From positions 1,116,001-1,180,000 of the forward strand of contig NZ_SJRW01000002.1 of assembly GCF_004352825.1 (NCBI RefSeq): a stretch of 64,000 bases of DNA, given 5' to 3'. This DNA comes from Luteimonas arsenica (lineage in GTDB: Bacteria > Pseudomonadota > Gammaproteobacteria > Xanthomonadales > Xanthomonadaceae). Positions 54,605 through 63,151 of the stretch are shown here, one piece after another (the first letter of the stretch is position 1; each line of letters starts with the position of its first letter). Made by a program: the position numbers and the translations under genes. The notes beneath the pieces are model-generated. The model saw nothing but the letters and a program-made list of their open reading frames with translations, was not told the origin of the DNA and made no database searches.

Positions 54605-55435
54605 TCAACCGCCCTGGTTGACCAGCGAGAAGTTGAACGAGAACGACCAGGAGAAGGACCAGTCGCCGGCGTCGTCGGCGACCGGCGCCGACGGCAGCGG
54701 ATTGTTGATCTGCACCGGCGCGGGCAGCACGTCGGGACGCGGCGAATCGCTGTCGCGTTCGTGCGAGACCAGATCGCCGGAAAACACGATCGCGACCAGG
54801 CTCTTGAAGATGTGCATCGCCTCGCGGTAGTGCTGCATGAACGACACCGCGCCCTGCTTGACCTCGTCGGTGGCATTGATGAAGGCCTGGTCCACGCCGA
54901 CCAGGTCGCCATTGCGATCGAGGGCGACGAAGCCGGCGCCCTTGTCGTTCTCGTAGAGCACGTTGCCGTCGCGGGTCGCGAGTTCGTGCACGGTGGCGTG
55001 GACGCCGTGGAATTCGCGGAACTCGAGGTCGCCGCGGGTGTTGGTGTCGACGCCGCTGATCTCGGCCGTGTACTCGCCGTCGGTGATGGTGACCTTCGAG
55101 GCGATGGTGGCGCCGTTCTTGCCCTCGTTCCAGGGCGTGGTCTCGATCGTGACCTTGGTGCCGTCGTCGAGGACGAAAGTGGTCTGGCCCCAGAAGTCGA
55201 AGGCCTGTTTGCCGTCGATCTCGACGTGCGGGTCGCCCCAGATGCGGTACTGCTCGCCGGTGTTCTTGTTCTGGATCAGGACCTGGTTGTCGTCGCCGGC
55301 GGTGATCCGGTAGCTGTCGTTCTCGAACTGCACCTTGCCGTCCGAGGTGCGCTGGGTGGTCGGCGCGTCGGCGGCGGGCTTGATGGTGCCGCTGCCGTTG
55401 ATGACCAGCGATGCGCTGACGAGGTGGTTTTCCAT
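54605..55435 (-). CDS. DUF1521 protein with GDPH self-cleavage site
   Basis: 276 residues. The DUF1521 (metal-ion-inducible autocleavage) domain occupies about residues 30-150, with G67-D68-P69-H70 in IWGDPHVEIDGKQAFDFWG. In Bradyrhizobium NopE1 and a Vibrio homologue this Asp-Pro bond is cut by the protein itself on calcium binding. The rest is acidic with a Pro-rich linker and a striking C-terminus of alternating aromatic and serine residues (DWSFSWSFSFNFSL). There is no signal peptide, so secretion by a specialised system is possible. Cleavage here is predicted from the motif. Confidence 0.8.
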   Translation of the reverse strand: MENHLVSASLVINGSGTIKPAADAPTTQRTSDGKVQFENDSYRITAGDDNQVLIQNKNTGEQYRIWGDPHVEIDGKQAFDFWGQTTFVLDDGTKVTIETTPWNEGKNGATIASKVTITDGEYTAEISGVDTNTRGDLEFREFHGVHATVHELATRDGNVLYENDKGAGFVALDRNGDLVGVDQAFINATDEVKQGAVSFMQHYREAMHIFKSLVAIVFSGDLVSHERDSDSPRPDVLPAPVQINNPLPSAPVADDAGDWSFSWSFSFNFSLVNQGG

Positions 55436-55540
55436 GGCCGGCTCCCTGTTTGCCCTGAGGTTGTAGGGCCATTGGAGACGCGGGGACGGGGGTTGGAAAG
55501 CCGGGGCAATCCCTTGCTCGGGTAAACCCGCGGTCCGGGC

Positions 55541-55753
55541 TCAGCGCTTGTCGCCGGCGGTGCCCGGCTCGACGATCACGGTTTCGCCCCAGTCCGTTGG
55601 GACGACAATGGCCACGGGCCGTCCGGCGGTGGTGGCATCGCCCAGCGCGACGGCATGGGCGGCCATGATCGCCTTGAAGCGGTTCTGGAAGACTTCGTGG
55701 AACCGGGCTCCCGAAACCTCGAAGCCCGCAGCCACCTTCTTGATCTCGACCAT
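55541..55753 (-). CDS. Small protein upstream of the DUF1521 gene
   Basis: 70 residues from ATG 55753, same direction as the DUF1521 gene 105 bases downstream. It begins VEIKKVAAGFEVSGARFHEVFQNRFKAIMAAHAVALGDA and is predicted mixed alpha/beta. No family recognised. Its position suggests a partner, chaperone or unrelated neighbour; the ORF is modest in size, but the downstream gap and reading direction support it. Confidence 0.45.
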   Translation of the reverse strand: MVEIKKVAAGFEVSGARFHEVFQNRFKAIMAAHAVALGDATTAGRPVAIVVPTDWGETVIVEPGTAGDKR

Positions 55754-55940
55754 GGACCTGCCCGCGAGTGGGGAGTGTGCCCCGGCCCAGCTTCACGACT
55801 TGCTCAAGGTCGCGGCCAGTTCCGTTGCTGAGCGGCATCCGTGACCGGTGCAGGGCCGTGCTGCCGGGGCAATCTCCAGCTTGCTCCGGACGCGGGCTGG
55901 GGGGTGTCGGCGGGTTTCCTGATGTGGCGTAGGAAGATTC

Positions 55941-57344
55941 CTACCCCTGCTCGTGTTCCTGGGCCGGGCCGGCGTCGGCCCCGTCTTCTGCCGGAAGCAG
56001 GTCTTCGCCGGCATGCGCCCGCTGTTCGGCCGCCAGGTGCGCGTCGAGGTCGCGGTCGACCGAGGTGTCGGCCACGCTGTCCATGCCGGCCAGCGCAGGT
56101 GCTTCCTCGGCCGGGTGCAGCGGCGCGTCGGCCAGGTTGGCGGTGTACTGGATGTTGCGCGGCGTGCTGACGCCGCATTCGGCCAGGCGGGCGCGCACGG
56201 CGTGGATCGCCTCCCGGCGGACCTTGCCCAGGTCGCTCCGGCGCTGGTCGACCCAGGCGAAGAAGCGCAGGGTGATGCCGCTGGCGTCGTAGGCGTCCAC
56301 CGTCCAGGACGGCGCGGGATCGGCGAGCACGCCCTCGACCTCGCGCAGCGCCTCCAGCGCCAGCTCCTGCGCGTTGCGGATCGATTCCTCGACGTCGAGC
56401 GGGATGGTGAACTCCAGCCGCCGCTTCGGATTGCTGGAGTAGTTGAGGACCACCGACTTGAACACCAGTGCGTTGGGCAGGGTGAGCCGGTTGCCGTCGG
56501 CGGTGACCAGCACCGTTGCGCGCGAGGTCAGTGCCGCGACCCGGCCCTCGTGGCTGCCGTCGATGCGCAGCAGTTCGCCGGGGGCGAACGGACGACGGAT
56601 GCTCAGCAGCACGCCGGCGACGTAGTTTTCGGCGATGTCCTTGAAGGCGAAGCCCAGCGCCAGGCCGATCACGCCGGCCGAACCCATCACCGCACCCACC
56701 AGCGCCGTGGCGCCGAGCAGGTCCAGCGCCACCAGCACGCCGCCCAGCAGCACCAGCCACTGCACCAGCTGCTGCACCAGGCTGGCGAAGAAGGGATTGT
56801 CCGACTGCCAGTTGCGGCGCGTGATGCGCCGGCCCACGCGCCGGCCCATCCACTTGCCCAGCCACCAGGCCAGCCCCACGACCGCGATCGCCACCAGCAG
56901 CAGCGGCAGGGCGGCCAGCAGGCGTCCCACCTTGTCCAGCGCCAGCGCGGTGGCGGTGGCGACGCGGTCGGACAGCCGGGTGCTCAGGGTCACGCGGTTC
57001 TCGACCCGTTCGATGCCGGGCTGCTGAGCCACCAGTTGCTCTGCGCGTTCGCGGTCTTCCGGCGACAGCACGACGCCCTGCAGTTCGGCCACGCCACCGC
57101 GCACCGTGACGGTGACGTCCGCCAGCCCGTCGGCCTCCTGCAGGCGCCGCGCGACGCGGCGGCTCTCGACGATGCCCTCCGCGGAGTCTTCTGCGGGCGC
57201 GTCGGCCGCCTCCGGGGCTTCGCGGACAGCGGTGACGCCGGGCTCGTCCACGGTGTCCTGTGCACGGACCTGCGCCACCCCCATCGACAGGGCCAGCGAC
57301 AGCAACAGGGAGGTGGCAAGGGTCCGGATCGTATCGGCTCGCAT
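55941..57344 (-). CDS. BON-domain MscS-type mechanosensitive channel
   Basis: 467 residues from ATG 57344. Signal-like leader 1-28, a BON-type phospholipid-binding domain (about 58-120: ARRLQEADGLADVTVTVRGGVAELQG...GIERVENRV), then MscS helices and pore (VMGSAGVIGLALGFAFKDIAENYVAGVLLSIRRPF near 235-270) and beta domain. The C-terminus is long and acidic. Such BON-MscS proteins are found in Xanthomonads. Likely periplasmic-domain-controlled tension release. Confidence 0.88.
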   Translation of the reverse strand: MRADTIRTLATSLLLSLALSMGVAQVRAQDTVDEPGVTAVREAPEAADAPAEDSAEGIVESRRVARRLQEADGLADVTVTVRGGVAELQGVVLSPEDRERAEQLVAQQPGIERVENRVTLSTRLSDRVATATALALDKVGRLLAALPLLLVAIAVVGLAWWLGKWMGRRVGRRITRRNWQSDNPFFASLVQQLVQWLVLLGGVLVALDLLGATALVGAVMGSAGVIGLALGFAFKDIAENYVAGVLLSIRRPFAPGELLRIDGSHEGRVAALTSRATVLVTADGNRLTLPNALVFKSVVLNYSSNPKRRLEFTIPLDVEESIRNAQELALEALREVEGVLADPAPSWTVDAYDASGITLRFFAWVDQRRSDLGKVRREAIHAVRARLAECGVSTPRNIQYTANLADAPLHPAEEAPALAGMDSVADTSVDRDLDAHLAAEQRAHAGEDLLPAEDGADAGPAQEHEQG

Positions 57345-57388
57345 GGCGCGATGGTCGCATGCGGTCGTGAAGAATGCGCCAGCTTCGA

Positions 57389-60300
57389 TCAGCCGGCCCG
57401 GCGTGCGGACGCCGGGTCGGACTGCAGCAGCCGCACGGTGCGCGCGTCGATCCCGTCCGGATCCGCGCCGGCCAGCAGCGACTGGATGGCGTCGGGGAGG
57501 GGCGCATCGCCCGGAACCATGCCTGCCCATCCATTCTTGCTTCCGCGCTTGATCCGGTACAGGCAGCGATCGGCCAGGTCCAGGCAGGCGCTCCAGTCGC
57601 CGAGCGCGGGCCAGTCCAGCGAGAACGGCCACGGTGCGAAGCCGATCGAGCAGGTCAGGTCCAGGGCCACCCCGCGGCCGATGCGGATCGGCTGGGTGGC
57701 GATCGCGGAGCGGATGCGCTCGGCGAGCAGGGCGGCATCCTCCGCGCGCGCGAAGCGCGACACGAGCAGGAACTCCTCGCCGCCCCAGCGCACGAGCAGG
57801 TCGTCGTCGCGACTGAGCAGGCGCAGGCGGTCGGCGAAGTGCACCAGGACTTCGTCTCCCGCCTGGTGACCATGGGCGTCGTTGATGCGCTTGAAGTCGT
57901 CGATGTCGACCATCAGGAACACCAGGCGTTCCTGTTCGCCGTCGGCGGTCTCCATGCGGTTGCGCAGCGCGGCCGCTTCGCGGCCCAGCCACTCCTGCAG
58001 GTCGCGACGGTTCGAGATGCGTGTCAGGGGATCGCGGCGGGTGGCGATGCTGAGCTGGGCATTGGTCCGGCTGAGGCTCTGGTTGGCGAGCTGCAGCTGG
58101 GCAGTGCGTTCGGCGACCGTGCGCTCGAGCAGTTCGACCTGGCTGCGCTCCCGGCGCATCGCCGCGGCCGTGCGCCCGACGATCAGGACCAGCAGCAGCA
58201 CCATCGCCACCACGTAGGCGGCGTATGCAGCGGGATGCCGCCACCACGGCGGTGCCATGTGCAGTTCCAGCCGTCGGGCCTGGCCGAAGCGGCCGTCGCG
58301 GCCGGCGGCCTCGACCTCCAGTGCGTAACGGCCCGGGGGCAGCGCGGTGATGGAGAACTCCGCCGTGGGCGCCCGCGGATACACCCAGTCCTGGTGCAGG
58401 CCGAGGACCCGGTAGCGGAGCCGGGCGGCATCGGGAGCGCTGAAGTCGATCGCGGTCATGCGGATGCTGACGAGCCGGTCGCGATGCTCCAGCTGCGCGT
58501 CCCGCGCATAGACGATGTCGACTTCGCGTGGACCGTTGTCATCCGCATTCAGCGGAAGCGCCTGCAGGGTGGTCAATACGGGCCGTGCCGGAGGGCTGTG
58601 CCGGGGCAGGCCGGACGGATCCACCACGTCCACCCCGCGCGTGCCGCCGAAGTGGAGCAGTCCGTCGTCGCTCCGGAACGCCGATCCGCTGTTGTACTCG
58701 CGGTTGGCCAGGCCGTCGCGCGGGCCGAGCACCTGGATCGTGCGGTTTTCGAGGTCGATGACCGAGAGGCCGTTGTTGCTGCTGGCCCACAGCCTGCCCT
58801 GGCCGTCGGCGAGCAGGGAATAGACGACGTTGTTCCCGAGGCCGTCGTGCTGGGTGGTGCGGGTGACTTCCCCGCTGGCGCGGTCGATGCGGTAGATGCC
58901 GTGGGAGTAGCTTCCCGCCCACAGCGCCTGGTCATCGGCGTGCAGCGACCAGATGGAATGATGCAGGACATCCGGGAAGACCCGTTCGGGATCGCTGCCG
59001 GGATCGAGTCGCCAGAGACCATCGGCGTTGGTCGCGATCCAAAGATGGCTGCCGCTGCGCAGGAGGGCGGTCACGTGGCTGCGCCGCAGCGGGGCGATCT
59101 CCGGGGTGTCGACGATGCGGCCATGCCGCAGCAGGGCAAGCCCTCCGCGGGTGCCGATCCAGCCGGCCTCGCCCTCGAACAGCATGGCGTCGATGCGGGC
59201 GTCGGGCAGGCCCGTGATCGCGCGCGGCGGCCCTTGCCCCGGCCAGTGGAAGAGGCCGTCGTGGCTGCCGATCCACCAGCCGCCGTCGGTGGCCCGAGCG
59301 ATCGCTCGCACGGACTGGCCCTCGAAGCCGGGCACCTGCCGCCATTGCCCGTCGTCGCGCAGGCGTTCCAGCAGACCCTCGTCGGTGCCGAGCAGGACGT
59401 GCCCGCCGCGCCGCCAGATCGCGCGCATGCTTCCTCGCGGCCAGTCGCGCCCGGCCTCGACGCCGCCGACGCGGACCGCCGCGGACAGCGGGCGCGCATA
59501 GTGCAGCCCCGAGGTATAGGTGCCGATCCACAGCGCGCCGGCGGGATCCTCGTGCAGGACGTCAACGGCGTTGTCCAGCGGCTGGTCGAAGCGCAGCGCT
59601 TCCGGCACGCTTGCCGCGCCGGGCAGGCGGAGCACTCGGCCGTCGCGCAGGCCGATGAGCAGGCTGCCGTCGTTGCGCCGCAGCAGGGCGGTGACCCGCG
59701 GGGTGCCGGGGGCCAGGTCGGCGGCCGTCAGCGTCCGCAACAGCCGGCCATCGGCGGGATCGAGCAGGAACACTCCGCCCTGTTCGCTCGCGGCCCAGGC
59801 CCCTTCGGGACCTGCCTGCAGGGCGGTGCAGCTTCCGGCGGGTGCCGGCAGGGTGGCCAGCAGGTCCAGGCGGACGCGGGTCGCGCGCCAGACCCGACAG
59901 TCGCGCCCGAGCGCCAGGGCCACGCCGGTCCCGGGCAGGGCGGCTACGCCGATGGTTTCCGAATCGCCGCCAAGGTGTACGACCCCCGGGGTGCCGGCCG
60001 CGGCGACGTGGTCCAGTCCTCCGACCGTGCCGACCCAGGCACCGTCAGTCCCGTCCAGCGCGAGGGCGGTGACCTGGTTGTGGGCCAGGCCATCGTCGCG
60101 GTCCATGCGCAGCCGTGACCAGGTCGGCAGGTGCAGGATCTCCAGGCCGGCATCGTTGGTGCCCAGCCACAGGTGCCGGCTCGCGGCATCGAAGACCATC
60201 GAATCGATGCTGCCGCTCGACAGCACACGCGCGCCGTCGCCGTCGCGCCATACCTCGAAGCGGTGCCCGTCGAAACGGGCCAGGCCGTCCTGGGTGCCGA

Positions 60301-60526
60301 CCCAGAGAAAGCCCTGGTCGTCGTTGGCCAGCGCCTTGACCGAGGATTGCGGGAGGCCCTGGTCGGGTCCCCGGGTTTCCAGGCGGAGGACCTCGCCGTC
60401 GCCGGCGGCCAACGGACGCGCCGCGCTCGCCGGTGCGAAGGAGGCCAGGCTCGCGATCAGCGCCAGCGCCGCGGCGAGGCGCGGCGGGCTGAGGACGCTG
60501 GGTGCGCTGGAAAGGGGGCAGGCCAT
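57389..60526 (-). CDS. Propeller/Y_Y_Y sensor-GGDEF diguanylate cyclase
   Basis: 1045 residues from ATG 60526; an upstream in-frame start at 60628 gives a less plausible leader. Signal peptide 1 to about 36; two-component-regulator-type beta-propeller about 40-650 (repeats such as GLPQSSVKALANDDQGFLWVG and LGNNVVYSLLADGQGRLW); Y_Y_Y domain about 680-760; membrane helix about 764-786; GGDEF 830-990 with GGEEF at 915-919 and the RxxD inhibitory site RDDD at 906-909. It should make c-di-GMP and be feedback inhibited. A hybrid sensor-like layout without a kinase. Confidence 0.9.
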   Translation of the reverse strand: MACPLSSAPSVLSPPRLAAALALIASLASFAPASAARPLAAGDGEVLRLETRGPDQGLPQSSVKALANDDQGFLWVGTQDGLARFDGHRFEVWRDGDGARVLSSGSIDSMVFDAASRHLWLGTNDAGLEILHLPTWSRLRMDRDDGLAHNQVTALALDGTDGAWVGTVGGLDHVAAAGTPGVVHLGGDSETIGVAALPGTGVALALGRDCRVWRATRVRLDLLATLPAPAGSCTALQAGPEGAWAASEQGGVFLLDPADGRLLRTLTAADLAPGTPRVTALLRRNDGSLLIGLRDGRVLRLPGAASVPEALRFDQPLDNAVDVLHEDPAGALWIGTYTSGLHYARPLSAAVRVGGVEAGRDWPRGSMRAIWRRGGHVLLGTDEGLLERLRDDGQWRQVPGFEGQSVRAIARATDGGWWIGSHDGLFHWPGQGPPRAITGLPDARIDAMLFEGEAGWIGTRGGLALLRHGRIVDTPEIAPLRRSHVTALLRSGSHLWIATNADGLWRLDPGSDPERVFPDVLHHSIWSLHADDQALWAGSYSHGIYRIDRASGEVTRTTQHDGLGNNVVYSLLADGQGRLWASSNNGLSVIDLENRTIQVLGPRDGLANREYNSGSAFRSDDGLLHFGGTRGVDVVDPSGLPRHSPPARPVLTTLQALPLNADDNGPREVDIVYARDAQLEHRDRLVSIRMTAIDFSAPDAARLRYRVLGLHQDWVYPRAPTAEFSITALPPGRYALEVEAAGRDGRFGQARRLELHMAPPWWRHPAAYAAYVVAMVLLLVLIVGRTAAAMRRERSQVELLERTVAERTAQLQLANQSLSRTNAQLSIATRRDPLTRISNRRDLQEWLGREAAALRNRMETADGEQERLVFLMVDIDDFKRINDAHGHQAGDEVLVHFADRLRLLSRDDDLLVRWGGEEFLLVSRFARAEDAALLAERIRSAIATQPIRIGRGVALDLTCSIGFAPWPFSLDWPALGDWSACLDLADRCLYRIKRGSKNGWAGMVPGDAPLPDAIQSLLAGADPDGIDARTVRLLQSDPASARRAG

Positions 60527-60644
60527 CGGCCACGAGCGCACGCAAGGAACATGCCATGGTGGCTGGAGTCGCCCCGGGGCTTGCCTGCCGGCCCTCTCGC
60601 CCCGATAACAGGGATCTGTCGAGGACAATCAGCGGAGCAGGCAC

Positions 60645-60911
60645 ATGGCCACCGGCTGGGCCGGAGACGGCGCCGTACAGGACCAGATCGACGCGACCGT
60701 GAAAGACGCGATCGAGCGCGCGCGCAGCCGCCTGGGCACCGGGCCGGGGCGGGCGGACTGCGAGGAGTGCGGGGAGTCGATTCCCGACGCTCGCCGCAAG
60801 GCGGTGCCCGGGGTCCGCCTGTGCCTTGCCTGCCAGGTGGCCAGGGACGAGGAAGAAGCCGGCCAGGCCGGTTACAACCGGCGCGGCAGCAAGGACAGCC
60901 AGCTGCGTTGA
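60645..60911 (+). CDS. DksA/TraR C4-type zinc-finger protein
   Basis: 88 residues, ATG at 60645 behind GCGGAGCAGGC. Four cysteines (39, 42, 60, 63) form the C4 zinc finger CEEC-x17-CLAC, with the coiled-coil part short. It matches the YbiI-like group of DksA relatives that may contact RNA polymerase. Divergent from the propeller-GGDEF gene. Confidence 0.85.
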   Translation: MATGWAGDGAVQDQIDATVKDAIERARSRLGTGPGRADCEECGESIPDARRKAVPGVRLCLACQVARDEEEAGQAGYNRRGSKDSQLR

Positions 60912-60912
60912 G

Positions 60913-60948
60913 CCGGCGGGACGCCGCGGAATCCGCGACGCCCGCCGG
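60913..60948. terminator. Hairpin between convergent zinc-finger and Arg/Gln-rich genes
   Basis: CCGGCGGG (60913-60920) pairs with CCCGCCGG (60941-60948), and the inner CGCGG (60925-60929) with CCGCG (60933-60937), across a small internal loop. It fills the gap between two convergent stops; a shared terminator-like structure lacking a T run. Confidence 0.5.
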
Positions 60949-60959
60949 GCCACCCCGGG

Positions 60960-62153
60960 TCAGAGCTGCTGGAAGCCGAGGATCGCCCCCAGCACGGCGG
61001 CCAGGATCAGATAGTCGCCGCTGTCGTCGCGGCGGCCGTACTCGCTGCGGCCGTAATAGCCGTCGTCATAGCCGCGACGGAAGCCTTCGCGGAAGTAGTG
61101 GGCGTACTCGTCGCGATCGACGTACCAGCCGTTGTAGCCGTAGCTCGCGTCCTGCCAGGCGTAGCTGTTGCGATAGTCGGCCTGCCAGCCGTCCTCGCGG
61201 TCCGCGCGGCCGGCGCTGCGTCCTTCCCGGTAGCCCAGGTCGACCGCTTGCTGCAGCAGGTCGGCGGCGTAGCGGTTGACGTCGTGGTAGCGGCCGTCGC
61301 GCTGGTAGCGGTAAATGACCGGTGCCGAGTACCAGCTGGCGTTGTAGCTGCCCCGGCGCATGTCGCGCGCGTGCAGGCGGGCGTAGTAGTCACGCAGGTA
61401 GCGCTGCTGGTGGATGCGGCGCTGCTGGGCCAGGCGCTGCTCGTAGCGTCGCTGGGCCTGGCGCAGCTCGCGCTGGTGGCGCTGGTGTTCGGCCTCACGG
61501 CGGCGCTGTTCGGCCACCCGCCGCTCGCGCTCGCGCCGGTCGACATCGCGTCGATCACGCTGCTGGCGCTCGCGCTCATGGGCCTGGCGACGCTGGTCGG
61601 CGGCTCGACGCTGTTCGGCGATGCGGCGTTGTTCGGTGCCGCGGCGCTGTTCGGCGATGCGGCGCTGCTCCGCCTCGCGGCGCTGTTCGGTGCCTCGGCG
61701 CTGCTCGATATCCCGCCGCTGTTCCGCGTTCCGGCGCTGGTCCGCGGCACGGCGCCGCTCGGCCTCGCGCCGGCGTTCGGCCTGCTGCTGTTCCTGTCCA
61801 CGGCGCTGCTGCTCCCGAAGCTGGGTCGCACGGCGCTGGGTTGCTTCGCGCTGTTCGCTCGCGCGCGGGTTCGCGCCGCGTTGGGGGTCGGGGCGCTGCC
61901 GGGGCGTCGCGGGTCTCTGGCGCTGCTGCTGCTCGCGGTGGCGCGCTGGTCCGTCATTGCCGCGCGGCCCCTGGCGCTGCTCGGCCCGGCGCTCGCGCTG
62001 CTGGCGGGCTTCACCGCGACGGGTGTCCTGGTCGTCGCGCTCGGCCGCAGGTTCGCGCATTCTGGAGCGATCCTGGGCATCGGCCGCGATGGGTGCGGCC
62101 AGGCCAAGCGACAGCAACAGGGCGGCGAGAATGGACGTCGGATGCAATGTCAT
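60960..62153 (-). CDS. Exported Arg/Gln/Glu-rich repeat protein
   Basis: 397 residues from ATG 62153. A signal peptide ends near residue 27 (IAADA). Residues about 30-245 are almost only Arg, Glu, Gln and Ala in runs of (R/E)QRR units such as AEQRRGTEQRR, predicted to form a long charged helix or coil. The C-terminal region is Tyr/Arg/Gly/Asp-rich (YNASWYSAPVIYRYQRDGRYHD, then GYREGRSAGRADRED) and ends in a short hydrophobic helix (LILAAVLGAILGFQQL) that could anchor it. No clear family; function unknown. Confidence 0.7.
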   Translation of the reverse strand: MTLHPTSILAALLLSLGLAAPIAADAQDRSRMREPAAERDDQDTRRGEARQQRERRAEQRQGPRGNDGPARHREQQQRQRPATPRQRPDPQRGANPRASEQREATQRRATQLREQQRRGQEQQQAERRREAERRRAADQRRNAEQRRDIEQRRGTEQRREAEQRRIAEQRRGTEQRRIAEQRRAADQRRQAHERERQQRDRRDVDRRERERRVAEQRRREAEHQRHQRELRQAQRRYEQRLAQQRRIHQQRYLRDYYARLHARDMRRGSYNASWYSAPVIYRYQRDGRYHDVNRYAADLLQQAVDLGYREGRSAGRADREDGWQADYRNSYAWQDASYGYNGWYVDRDEYAHYFREGFRRGYDDGYYGRSEYGRRDDSGDYLILAAVLGAILGFQQL

Positions 62154-62332
62154 GGCGGTGATTCCCTCTGCGATACGCCTGCACTTCACGACGAAGTTGC
62201 TTAACGCGCTCTGAGAATCGCTGCTGCGCCGGGTTCCCGTTCAGCGGGGATGCGCTGTAAGCGTTTACCCGGGCGCTGTCGGGCCATGCTGCGCTGCGAT
62301 AGGCTGCCCGTCTGGTGGCGACGGAGGCGGCG

Positions 62333-63151
62333 GTGGCGGACAGCGGAAACTGGTTCGGGAAGCTGGCGGAGGGCCTGGCCCGCCTGCGCGGCGGCAAGGT
62401 GGTGGATCCGACCGGGTTGTCGCTGCCACCCGCACGCCTGCGCCGGCACAACGGCTACGTGTCCCTGCAGTTCCGCCGTGGGCAGACCCAGAGCCGCATG
62501 GACGGCGACCGGCCCGAAGTCCTTCTGGTCGATTACACCCGGACCATGCTCGCGGCGCTGCTGTGGCAGCCGCGGCCCGCGCGTATCGGCATCGTCGGCC
62601 TGGGCGGTGGCTCGCAGGTGAAGTTCCTGCACCGGCACCTTGCGGGCGCGTCGATCGAGGTGGTGGAGAACCACCCGGGCGTCATCGCGTTGCGCCGCGA
62701 CTTCGGCATCCCCGACGACGACGACCGCCTCGAGGTCTGCCTGGACGACGGCGCGCGCTTCATCGCTGCCCGCCCGGGCCGCTACGACCTGCTGCTGGTG
62801 GACGGTTACGACGACCGCGGCATCCCCGAAGCGCTGGCCACGCCGGCCTTCCACCGCGATTGCCGCCTGGCGCTGGCGCCGGGTGGCGTGCTCGCCAGCA
62901 ACCTGCACTGCGACGACCCCGGTCCCTACGCCACCCGCCTGGCCGAGGCCTTTGGCCAGGAGCAGGTACTCCTGGTCAGCGAGCGGAAGATGAGCAACCA
63001 CGTCGCCTTCGCCTGGACGGGCGGAGCACCGGACGGTGGCGACGCCTGCATGGAAGCCGTGCAGGCGGCGCTGCCCGACGCCGCACGCCGCGAACTGGCC
63101 TCCGTACTGGAGCGCGTGGCCAGCGAGCTGCGACGGCGCCGGCAGGCATGA
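62333..63151 (+). CDS. Spermidine-synthase-like SAM-fold enzyme
   Basis: 272 residues from GTG 62333, chosen for GGAGG at 62323-62327 five bases ahead; GTG 62315 is possible. The Rossmann part has IGIVGLGGGSQVKFLHRH and EVVENHP (nucleotide-binding), and LLLVDGYDDRGIP where aminopropyltransferases bind substrate. It resembles polyamine-aminopropyltransferase-like proteins but lacks the usual full N-terminal domain, so the substrate is uncertain. Its stop overlaps the next ATG by four bases. Confidence 0.82.
   Translation: MADSGNWFGKLAEGLARLRGGKVVDPTGLSLPPARLRRHNGYVSLQFRRGQTQSRMDGDRPEVLLVDYTRTMLAALLWQPRPARIGIVGLGGGSQVKFLHRHLAGASIEVVENHPGVIALRRDFGIPDDDDRLEVCLDDGARFIAARPGRYDLLLVDGYDDRGIPEALATPAFHRDCRLALAPGGVLASNLHCDDPGPYATRLAEAFGQEQVLLVSERKMSNHVAFAWTGGAPDGGDACMEAVQAALPDAARRELASVLERVASELRRRRQA

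Noticed and set aside
61400..62000. Repeated Arg/Gln-coding units as a CRISPR or tandem DNA array
   Set aside because: The repeat is in a coding frame with a signal peptide, unit length varies, and there are no spacers of constant size.
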